Shown here: piece by piece, positions 1-7,907 of the stretch
Layout: the number at the start of each line of letters is the position of its first letter
Position numbering within the stretch: the stretch's first letter is position 1
Assembly (NCBI GenBank): GCA_023413555.1
Contig: JAEZPG010000110.1
Span: forward strand, 1-44,476
DNA: 44,476 nt
From: Bacillota bacterium
GTDB lineage: Bacteria; Bacillota; Clostridia; Lachnospirales; Lachnospiraceae
Direction: 5' to 3'
Position numbers and translations under genes: made by a program
Notes under the pieces: model-generated
Told to the model about the DNA's origin: nothing
The model's database searches: none
The model's input: only the letters and a program-made list of their open reading frames with translations

Positions 1-22
1 CTTAACGCCAATGGAAAAACAC

Positions 23-39
23 GCCAGATATAATCTGGC
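23..39. repeat. short perfect inverted repeat
   Basis: The arms GCCAGAT and ATCTGGC flank a 3-base ATA loop. It is the first of three hairpins within about 120 bases. It has no adjacent T-tract, so it is not a terminator by itself. Confidence 0.5.
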
Positions 40-50
40 AGCATAAAAAC

Positions 51-92
51 TGCCACCAGGTTCATCAACCTGATGGCAGAAAAGAATTTTTA
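51..92 (+). terminator. hairpin with T-rich tail, possible terminator
   Basis: The arms TGCCACCAGGT and ACCTGATGGCA pair over 11 positions with one G-T wobble, around a TCATCA loop (51-78). A T-rich stretch (AATTTTTATTATTT) follows about 8 bases later on the plus strand. It could terminate a gene lying left of the window. It could also be one of a group of repeat hairpins with another role. Confidence 0.4.
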
Positions 93-107
93 TTATTTAG
101 ATTGTCT

Positions 108-140
108 ACTTGACGGGAAGCAGTTCATACTTCTATCAAG
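108..140. repeat. imperfect inverted repeat
   Basis: CTTGA and GGAAG on the left pair with CTTC and TCAAG on the right, with small internal mismatches and a loop of about 10 bases. It is the third hairpin in the run at the left edge of the window. Confidence 0.35.
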
Positions 141-566
141 CTTCTTCTTTTTTTATGTATTGAATTTTTTTGAGCTTTTATTGTTGCAAGCCTTGTAGAT
201 GCTGGGTTGCAGAAGATTTGCGATATTAGACGAATGCTTTGACAGTTTGAAATTAATGGTTTAATACCTAGTTTTTAGTATAACAACGATGAACATATGT
301 TTACTTGACATGAACACCTGTTAAATCAGGGTTTGCAGTAATATTGCGAAATAACGGACGACCCGACCGACTATCATATTATGTCCATATTAGTAATAAC
401 AGGATACGCCTAAAGTTGCAGAAGCAATTTACGCAAGAACTCCGCCACCAGGTAGCGGATATTAGGTCGAACCCTGAAACTGTTATGAACTTTATCATCA
501 AAAAGAAAAAATCATATAACACTAATAGCTGCAGAATTTTCATATCTAGTATATTATAACAAATAA

Positions 567-3500
567 TTATTTTGCGCAAATACTGATTAAGTTACTGTAA
601 AATGCATTTAGTTCTACATCCAAAAATTGCTCTCCCTCAAATACTGCCTTGCAAATATTTTCAATTTCGATAAAATGCTCATTTACAATTTTGCCCTTAA
701 TATCCTCAAGAATTTTCAAAATTTCATCTTTATATTTTTTTTCAATACTCTTAAAATACATTTCATCCAGATTGTCGATTAGCGATTGTCGAGATATTGA
801 AAGTGCCCATAAAAGTTCGCCTACACGATCAACATTTTCATATCCTGTAATAGCAGGTCCTTCAACATCATATTCAGTGTCAAAACAATTAACCATCTGT
901 GATATAACTTCTATAGGAAAAGGCGGACTCAATTCATTAAGCAAAGACTCATCATCATTTTCGACAGCTAGTTTTAGTATCTCAAAAAATTTCTTTGGAA
1001 TCTTTAACCCATTAGGAATTAAGATATTGGGTTTGTTGCAACATAAAAGAATCAAATAATCATATTCAAATTCGGCAAAAGGAGTACATAGGTAGAAGAA
1101 ATGCAGAAGCTTGTCACCATCTGCAATATCAAAATTTTTCACAATAATTGGATATTGACTTAGTATCCCATCATAAAAATAATTTTTTGGGAAACTTATG
1201 GAATATGCAGCTGATAAATCACTTAAAGCATATGCTGTTTTTATAAGTTTCTCTTCATACTCCCTCTCATACCAAATACTTATTTGGTATTTATTAAAGT
1301 ATTTATTTGGTTTATGTTCATTAAAATATAGACATGAAATTAAAAGACGTTGATACAAGTCTCCTTCATTTCTGCATAGTTCTTGATGTTTTTCAAGTAG
1401 CAGTTGTTGTTCTACGCATATTTCATTAAAGTATACTTGCATCCCATTTAGAAAAGATAATGTCTGCCTTAAATTTATTAGTGCTAATCGAGATTTCTCG
1501 TTATCTCTACTCAAAAATCCAACTATCTGGTTGTGGAAATTTTGTATGCTTTGAAAAAAACTGCTTTTGATTTCGCTTAACCCTTCTGGAAGATTAGCTT
1601 TCTCGTCAAAAGGTCTGTCCTCATAAGGAAATTTATACTCTCTAATTAACTTTTTATTAAATTCCTTCCTATGTTCATCTATTTCAACTGCAAGCTTGCC
1701 TAATGGTTTTTGTCCCAACTGTTTCTGAATACACACAACGATTTTATTTGACAAATTTAAAATATCAGTTCTAATACGAAACCAGTGTTCCAGCCATTCA
1801 TAAACACTATCGCACTCATAATTGCTATAAATTGTTTGGCTCCAAAGGGATGTAAACTCTTGATGAAACATGATTATAATATTTCTGATTGGCATAGTCT
1901 TATGTGCATCATTAGGAATTTCATATCCCGATAATACATCCATCACTGGTTTAACAGCATCCGCACAGTATGTATCAAAAATGGGAAGCATTTTGCAAAT
2001 AGTTTTTAATCTTGATACACTCTCGTCATTTCCCTTATTGATTTCACTTGAAAAGAGTATGTACTCCACATGGATTTCATTTTTTTTCTCATTAACATAA
2101 ACTCGAAGCGATTTAGTTTCATTCCTCAAATATGTTAAAATATAATTCATTCTTTCATTAACATACACCATATAACTTTCTTTATTCCCACAAAAACAAG
2201 TGTACATAATAGTAGATATAGTTTCTATGGAATGACTGTTGACGCTCTCCCAAAGCAATTTCAATGAAATTTTACTTGATAAATTAAAAGAAGAATCAAT
2301 GTTAATGAGCCAATAAGTAATTGTAGCATATGAAGTAATGTCGGATGTAATACTAAAAGCTTCGTCATTTTTTAAACGTTCATGTAGAGCATTACACAGA
2401 AAGTAAATATCTGTTTTATGTAGCTCTATTTTAGGTGCAGTGTCTCTAAGATTGCATAGATATTCTATATTTTTGTTGTCAGGCATTATTTTTCGCATTT
2501 CGTCTAAAGTGTTCAAGGAGGTATCTATTTCATCAAATTTTGTGAATGGATTTAGTTCCATATCCAAGAGAAATAAACCGCCATGTTCGTTTGCATCATT
2601 ATAAATATGCTGATTGGCAAGGTAATATTGCATAACGCTACCAGAAAATATACCACGCAAAGCATCTATATAGGGGGTTAAATTATTTTCATCCCATAGA
2701 CCTTCAATTAATTTCAGATAGAAATTTTCTTTATTGTTAATTATCTTTGGAAAATAAGAAAACAGTTTGGATCGGTAAATAGAATCTGCAATATTTACAA
2801 CTTGCAATGCAGTAGAGTCTAACTCGATAAACTCATGCAACTTATTAACAATGTGCTGTGAACGAACTGGATGCAATCCTTCAATATATTTTTCTTCACT
2901 ATAAATACGAATTAAAAATTCGTTTTCAATGCTTTTAAGCAGTTCCCCATAATCTTGAGAAGTTGTTTCTGTCAAACTACTAATTAGTTTATTTGCAGAA
3001 AGTTTAATTCCACATATATCTGCAAAACAAATCTTGCGAAGAATTTCACACTTAATTTTACCGGAATTTGTACCGCTAATTTGAATAATTTGATTATTGA
3101 TTCGCTCCGATAACATTTCGCCATGAGTTAGTAAGTAAATATATTCTATTAATAATTTCTTTTCTTCAACTATCCTAAACGATTTCTTCCAATCTGTAAT
3201 GTCAGGGTGTAACTTACCTGCTTGTCTAAGAACTTGGAAAATATCCTGTGCTTCTTCTTCACTTAGAAACAATTTAACTACTTGTAAAGACTTAATGCTA
3301 CTTAAATCTCCGCTAAAATTATACCAATCATCTTCTCTTGTCGTGATAACTAATCTGTAATGATATGCTACTTCATCTTGCAGAAGTTGAGCTAATCTAT
3401 TCCACTCACTAAGTTGAGAATCAAGATTATCAATAATAATCAGTGGCTTTTCTCCAAGTTTTACTCTCGTGGCAAAATAAGAAGCTATGTTGCTTAACTC

Positions 3501-4520
3501 TTTTTGGTCATTACACCATAAAAGTTGATAAATTGCATATTGCTCTTGCAAGTCATATGCAATTTTAAGTGCTAAGGTTGTTTTCCCTTGACCGCTCGAT
3601 GCTTTAATTACAGTCACTCTATTTTCTTCGACAGATATAGCAATTTCCTTTTCCAATAAAGTTCTCTTAACCGGTAAGTGTCGTGCAATATCTTGATAAG
3701 AAGGTTTTTTTCCTTCATAATAGCTGTAGTCTGTTTCAGTATTTTCACCAGGCACAAAAGAAATTCTTTTTATCCAACTGTGTGCAGGGTTATGTACACC
3801 TTTACTAATATCATTTTTAATATTTAGAATCACAGTATCAAGTTCATTTTTATTAATACTGTTTCTATGTTCCATTTTTTCTAAACAACAAACTTTAAGA
3901 CCGTTCGCAAACAGAGATATATTGTCTGTTACTACATCATAAATGCTTATCAACAGTTTTTCAATTTCTAAAGATAAAGATTTTTTTTCTATTTTTTCAA
4001 AAGAAAGCTTAGAGATAAAGCTATCATATGAGAAGTCATTCCAATCCCAAAACGGATATTCATCCTTAATTTGTTCAATTATCTTTTTCCAATAGCTATT
4101 GGAAGTAGCATCTAAACCGTTATTAAAAAGTTTACTCAAATTTCCTGTAGCAACTTGAAAATCATAAATCAATTTAAAATTTCGATTTTTATCTATAAGA
4201 TAGGCTTCTAAATAGTTTTTTAGAACATCTTTTAAAAAACTGGCATCTTGTTTTTGTGTTGAATATTTTAACTGTATATGTGTAATGCAATCATCTGAAT
4301 CTACAAGTCTAATCTTATCAATATCCTCAATTCCTTCTAAATAAAATACAGTAGTTTCGTCTATTTCTGATAAGATTAGATAGCAAGAATATAAAAATTG
4401 ATAAGTAAATCCTGTAAGAGCAATTTGCCCTCCAGTTCGTGCAGCTTGCAATTCATCAATAGTTGACTTAGGTACAAATTTTTTTATCTTTCTTGCTTTA
4501 CCACTTTTCTTCTTTGCCAT
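567..4520 (-). CDS. STAND-type NTPase with N-terminal Cap4/DUF4297-like nuclease domain
   Basis: This large protein (1317 residues) is probably an antiphage sensor-effector. Residues about 28-110 carry the pattern of Cap4/DUF4297-like PD-(D/E)XK nucleases: a GG...GFTYQ helix, then LEGIEDID (Glu62, Glu65, Asp66) and IQLKY (Gln83, Lys85). A P-loop NTPase follows, with Walker A ASSGQGKTT (307-315), Walker B LIIIDNLD (360-367) and an arginine sensor-like VITTRED (391-397), typical of STAND ATPases. The remaining 900 or so residues look helical and repetitive, as in STAND ligand-sensing tails. Nuclease plus STAND plus long tail is the known layout of Avs (AVAST) proteins, but I cannot assign an Avs type. 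AGGTGA precedes the ATG. It stands alone, 340 bases downstream of the ABC-3C operon. The presence of both catalytic signatures argues against decay. Function is inferred from architecture. Confidence 0.75.
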   Translation of the reverse strand: MAKKKSGKARKIKKFVPKSTIDELQAARTGGQIALTGFTYQFLYSCYLILSEIDETTVFYLEGIEDIDKIRLVDSDDCITHIQLKYSTQKQDASFLKDVLKNYLEAYLIDKNRNFKLIYDFQVATGNLSKLFNNGLDATSNSYWKKIIEQIKDEYPFWDWNDFSYDSFISKLSFEKIEKKSLSLEIEKLLISIYDVVTDNISLFANGLKVCCLEKMEHRNSINKNELDTVILNIKNDISKGVHNPAHSWIKRISFVPGENTETDYSYYEGKKPSYQDIARHLPVKRTLLEKEIAISVEENRVTVIKASSGQGKTTLALKIAYDLQEQYAIYQLLWCNDQKELSNIASYFATRVKLGEKPLIIIDNLDSQLSEWNRLAQLLQDEVAYHYRLVITTREDDWYNFSGDLSSIKSLQVVKLFLSEEEAQDIFQVLRQAGKLHPDITDWKKSFRIVEEKKLLIEYIYLLTHGEMLSERINNQIIQISGTNSGKIKCEILRKICFADICGIKLSANKLISSLTETTSQDYGELLKSIENEFLIRIYSEEKYIEGLHPVRSQHIVNKLHEFIELDSTALQVVNIADSIYRSKLFSYFPKIINNKENFYLKLIEGLWDENNLTPYIDALRGIFSGSVMQYYLANQHIYNDANEHGGLFLLDMELNPFTKFDEIDTSLNTLDEMRKIMPDNKNIEYLCNLRDTAPKIELHKTDIYFLCNALHERLKNDEAFSITSDITSYATITYWLINIDSSFNLSSKISLKLLWESVNSHSIETISTIMYTCFCGNKESYMVYVNERMNYILTYLRNETKSLRVYVNEKKNEIHVEYILFSSEINKGNDESVSRLKTICKMLPIFDTYCADAVKPVMDVLSGYEIPNDAHKTMPIRNIIIMFHQEFTSLWSQTIYSNYECDSVYEWLEHWFRIRTDILNLSNKIVVCIQKQLGQKPLGKLAVEIDEHRKEFNKKLIREYKFPYEDRPFDEKANLPEGLSEIKSSFFQSIQNFHNQIVGFLSRDNEKSRLALINLRQTLSFLNGMQVYFNEICVEQQLLLEKHQELCRNEGDLYQRLLISCLYFNEHKPNKYFNKYQISIWYEREYEEKLIKTAYALSDLSAAYSISFPKNYFYDGILSQYPIIVKNFDIADGDKLLHFFYLCTPFAEFEYDYLILLCCNKPNILIPNGLKIPKKFFEILKLAVENDDESLLNELSPPFPIEVISQMVNCFDTEYDVEGPAITGYENVDRVGELLWALSISRQSLIDNLDEMYFKSIEKKYKDEILKILEDIKGKIVNEHFIEIENICKAVFEGEQFLDVELNAFYSNLISICAK

Positions 4521-4861
4521 ATGTTCACCTATTTTCTCCCCAAATTAATACATATATATTAATCTTTGTTGTAACTCGCCTTTATACACATAAATCAAAA
4601 CATATGCTCATTTCATTCTCATTAAACATTCATTGATATCAAATCGTATCCACATGTTTTAGTCAAATTTTAGTTTGTTTACTGCATACATCTGATAAGA
4701 TTAGAATATATGACATTGGGGTCTGATTCCTGTCGATTTCACTATTAATTTATTTTGAATAGCTTTCATGTTTAGACGAATTATTATATATCCAAATGAT
4801 GATAGTAACAAACCCAACCAGTAACATCAATCTGTCCCTATTTAGAGTGTCTAATGTCCCA
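4521..4861. other. 341-base intergenic gap between two defence units
   Basis: No gene is seen. The minus strand must contain the promoter of the STAND gene. The best -35-like word is TTGACT (4665-4670), but its partner is poor, so I do not annotate a promoter. Most of the left half is AT-rich. Bases 4712-4858 are bounded by GACATT and AATGTC and are annotated separately as a possible mobile-element remnant. Confidence 0.5.
4712..4858. mobile_element. possible MITE or REP-like remnant
   Basis: The segment begins GACATTGGGGTCTGATTCC and ends with TAGAGTGTCTAATGTC. The outer GACATT/AATGTC words are inverted repeats, and the inner parts match only loosely. The left word GGGGTCTGATTCC is itself nearly palindromic if G-T pairs are allowed, like ends of IS200/RAYT-associated repeats. 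There is no coding capacity. This is a weak call from pattern only. Confidence 0.25.
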
Positions 4862-7279
4862 TTATTTCAACTTTGTTATCTCCCCAATAAAATCCTCTTC
4901 AGCAATTTCACGATATTGAATTCCACAGCCATCTAATTTATATCGAAGAAGCTTACAAATTCGTTCATCACAAGTTGCAAAAAAAATCTGATTAATCGAA
5001 CCATTCTGTTCCATCAACTGATATTTCATCAAATCCAGAAAAGCAAGCATATTCACATCATCCATGCAAGATGTCAAATCGTCAATAAAATAGACCTTGA
5101 ACTTTTCCTCTCTGCTTCTAGAGATTATTCCAGCGAAGAAATAAGCGAGCATAAATACATTTAACTGTCCATTGCTTAGAATATTAACAACTAAATTTCC
5201 TTCCTCATCTGTTAAAGAAACCTGTTTGTCTTCAAGAGTAACTTTTACTCCTTTTATGGTATTAATTCTTGTAAGTTTTTTGTAGAACTTATAAAGATTC
5301 GGTCCAACCATTTCATATTCCTGTGCTTTTAACTTTACAATTAGATCACGAATTTCATTTGCACGTACTTGCGCACGTTGTTCAGTTTCTTTTAGTGCGT
5401 TATGTTCTACATTCAGTTTATCTCTACTCTCTTTAGCAATACGCAACTCTTCGCTTGTCTTCATATAATCATTATCATTCAGAGCACTAGTTAATGCATT
5501 AATTTTTCCTACAAGGAGCTCTTTGGAATAATTTTTGATAACAGGTGCATCCTTTGCTGCGAGTTCTGTGCGTTGTATTGTTGCACTGTCAGATTCTTGT
5601 TCTTCTTTTTTATACCCAAGCAACTCAAGGAGGTCATCTACTTCTATATTTATTTCCCCTAATTGCTCGTCACCTATAAGATGTATTGTCTCTGTTTTTT
5701 CAATTGCATCTAATGTATCCAATGAAGCCAACTCCAAGCTAGCATATTGTAAATTGCATAATTTATTTAGACTCTTCACCACATCAAAGAATCTAGCAGA
5801 TTCCTTTTTTAATAATTCCAAATCATTTTGCTCATTTTGATCTTTATCAATCTGATCTTGAAGTACTTTTTTTGCTACATCAACTAATTCCTTATAAAGA
5901 TTTTTAATCTGATTCTGTTTCACCTCTTCTTCTTTAAGCATTGTTTGAACAAGGACACCATTTTTTTCTATGTACGTTCGCGCTTCTGCTAAAACTTCCT
6001 CTTCTTCTACCAACCCAAATCTCTCAGAACCACATATTGGACATCTAGCTTCATTACTGTTCTTCACACAATCTGATCGATATGTCATAATTATAGGTTT
6101 CTGTATTACCATTTCCGATAGAAGTTTTAAAAGAGTATTCCCATTAGAAAGATTATCTATAGAATCATTCAGTTCCTTAACTTTTCCTTCTAAAATATCA
6201 ATTTCTTTTTTTCTATCTTCCCATATTTTTTTTGTAAAATCGAGGTTATTAAATCCATCAAGTATCTCTACATATCGAGAAATATTATCTTTTGTTATAG
6301 TTATTCTTCGGTTCTCTGTCAATCTTTTATTAATAACTATTATAGAATCATCATTTTGATCTAATCCAAGGTTGATTGCTTTATTAATATCTTCACCCTT
6401 CTCAGATAAGATTTGTTTTAATTCATTCAACTTAGTAAGTATCTTTTCTGCTGTCTGATGTCGAACTTTTTTACGCAAGACTTCTGTCACATGTGAATAT
6501 CCACATGCATAAATAAGACTTTTCATTTTTTGCAAATCTTCTTCATTTTTACCTTCCAGATTTATTTCTTCGCCTTCATAAAAAAAAGTTTGCGGATAAG
6601 ACTGTAATGTGGGTCTATCCTGAAATTTAATTAACTTTTCCTGTAATTTTTCAATCTCACTTTCTAGCTTTTTTTCTTTTTCAATATAGTCCTCTTCTTT
6701 TCGTCTAATATCACTAAGAAAAACTTCCAAATTTGCAGCAACGGTTTCCTGTTTTGAATAATCTGTAATAAACTCAGTGAACAATTCAGGCAAATCTTGA
6801 CGCTTTTTATTTTGAATACCAAAAGATTTCTGAATGTCGCAAAAATGAAGATTATAAAAATTATTGTCGATACTTCTATCCAACCAGTCGCCTTCTACAT
6901 GTTCCTTTCCATTTACAGTAACCACACTATTTTGTGGGTCCAATTCGTCTTTCTTTTGTTCACGATAAATAATATAACTTTCCTTGTGATCGAGAACTTC
7001 CACTTCAACCGTTATTTTTTCCTTATTTGCTACTTTTTTATTCTTCAATATACCGTCTAAATTTTTCTTGCGTTCTGCATCATTTGTGCTTCTAGAATCA
7101 TAGGAATTCTTCAGTCTTCCAATTGTTCCTGTAAGACACCACTCAATTGAATCAATAATTGTTGTTTTTCCAAGCCCATTTTGTGCAGATAAAAATATAA
7201 ATGATCTATCATTAAATGTGAACTCTCTACTTTCTTTAAATCCTCTAAAATTAGTTATCTTAACTTTCCGAATGAGCAT
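4862..7279 (-). CDS. ABC-3C system ABC ATPase (SMC/Rad50-like)
   Basis: This is an 805-residue ATPase of the RecF/SMC/Rad50 kind and the third gene of a putative ABC-three-component conflict system. The N-terminus IRKVKITNFRGFKE is the classic start of this class. Walker A is AQNGLGKTT (32-40). Charged coiled-coil-like stretches run from about 185 to 400, and CPIC (413-416) sits between coils like a Rad50 zinc hook. The signature is LSNGQ (701-705), Walker B is VYFIDD (729-734), and a D-loop-like SCMDD follows. All ATPase motifs are present. The start overlaps the end of the middle-component gene by about 20 bases, suggesting translational coupling. In ABC-3C systems the ATPase is thought to sense or load on nucleic acid and license the effector. 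The specific role here is inferred. OLD-type nucleases are excluded because no TOPRIM motif follows. Confidence 0.8.
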   Translation of the reverse strand: MLIRKVKITNFRGFKESREFTFNDRSFIFLSAQNGLGKTTIIDSIEWCLTGTIGRLKNSYDSRSTNDAERKKNLDGILKNKKVANKEKITVEVEVLDHKESYIIYREQKKDELDPQNSVVTVNGKEHVEGDWLDRSIDNNFYNLHFCDIQKSFGIQNKKRQDLPELFTEFITDYSKQETVAANLEVFLSDIRRKEEDYIEKEKKLESEIEKLQEKLIKFQDRPTLQSYPQTFFYEGEEINLEGKNEEDLQKMKSLIYACGYSHVTEVLRKKVRHQTAEKILTKLNELKQILSEKGEDINKAINLGLDQNDDSIIVINKRLTENRRITITKDNISRYVEILDGFNNLDFTKKIWEDRKKEIDILEGKVKELNDSIDNLSNGNTLLKLLSEMVIQKPIIMTYRSDCVKNSNEARCPICGSERFGLVEEEEVLAEARTYIEKNGVLVQTMLKEEEVKQNQIKNLYKELVDVAKKVLQDQIDKDQNEQNDLELLKKESARFFDVVKSLNKLCNLQYASLELASLDTLDAIEKTETIHLIGDEQLGEINIEVDDLLELLGYKKEEQESDSATIQRTELAAKDAPVIKNYSKELLVGKINALTSALNDNDYMKTSEELRIAKESRDKLNVEHNALKETEQRAQVRANEIRDLIVKLKAQEYEMVGPNLYKFYKKLTRINTIKGVKVTLEDKQVSLTDEEGNLVVNILSNGQLNVFMLAYFFAGIISRSREEKFKVYFIDDLTSCMDDVNMLAFLDLMKYQLMEQNGSINQIFFATCDERICKLLRYKLDGCGIQYREIAEEDFIGEITKLK

Positions 7280-7907
7280 CTTTCAACCACTCCTCAATTA
7301 TTTTATATTCATTCTCACTAAAAGACATCTTGGGTGTACCTGTTTTTATATTTTTTTCTTTTTTTCTTGGCGAATAAAGAAATTCCAAGTTATTTGACTC
7401 AGGCATACATATACTTAATTCTTTAGCTATTTCTTCATCAATCCTAAAATCACCAGCAGGGATTAGATAAAACGGGATTTCTACTGCTTCTTCGTCTGGT
7501 ATTTCTATCTCACCTTCTGCATTCATTTCATAGGATAGAATCAACTTTCTTGAAATATTTAATGACCCCTCTGCAGTTCGATCTATTATTTCTCCTGAAC
7601 AAAGTATAATTTGAATAACATTATATTTGAGATTCCTTAGCACTAACCTCTCATCAGAACCAAATACCATAAAGGAGCTGATTTTCTCATCCCATCCTTT
7701 ACATAACTTAGGAATATTCTGATTATCCCCGTTTAAAATTAAAAACAACTCATCTCCATGAGCACTAATATAAATATCGAATACCTCTTTAGGAATCTGA
7801 TTATCATCATCATAGAAGAAATTAATATATAGTTTTCTATCTAATGCATTCTGCTTTTGTAAAATACTTTGGTATTTATTATTCTCAAATTGTTCTCTTA
7901 GTATCAT
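7260..7907 (-). CDS. ABC-3C system middle component
   Basis: This 215-residue protein shows no enzymatic motif and is mostly predicted beta/alpha, with acidic stretches. I assign it as the middle component from its size and its place between a nuclease-like effector and an SMC-like ATPase. Middle components are thought to bridge ATPase and effector. I chose the ATG at 7907 (protein MILREQF...) because GAAGGGGGAAGAG lies just upstream. The longer frame starting 13 codons earlier would run further into the preceding gene. With this start the upstream TGA and this ATG overlap as ATGA, a typical coupled junction. The 3' end overlaps the ATPase start by 20 bases. Family membership is inferred from context, not from a recognised motif. 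Confidence 0.65.
   Translation of the reverse strand: MILREQFENNKYQSILQKQNALDRKLYINFFYDDDNQIPKEVFDIYISAHGDELFLILNGDNQNIPKLCKGWDEKISSFMVFGSDERLVLRNLKYNVIQIILCSGEIIDRTAEGSLNISRKLILSYEMNAEGEIEIPDEEAVEIPFYLIPAGDFRIDEEIAKELSICMPESNNLEFLYSPRKKEKNIKTGTPKMSFSENEYKIIEEWLKDAHSES

Larger units (their letters stand above)
1..566. other. gene-poor left flank of the defence island
   Basis: No convincing gene lies here. Reading frames are short, lack a ribosome binding site and show no family motif. The first 140 bases hold three consecutive inverted repeats, annotated separately. Bases 206-490 contain degenerate repeats of a motif starting TTGCAG and continuing towards a GCGATATTAG-like stretch. The region may be debris at the edge of an accessory island, but I recognise no transposase or integrase in it. 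Confidence 0.5.

Noticed and set aside
344..559. 71-codon plus-strand frame near the left edge
   Set aside because: It has no ribosome binding site and no recognisable motif, and it lies in repeat-like DNA.
5972..5981. Word ATGTACGTTC resembling an AraR operator core
   Set aside because: It lies inside the ABC ATPase coding region and is not palindromic over the full site.
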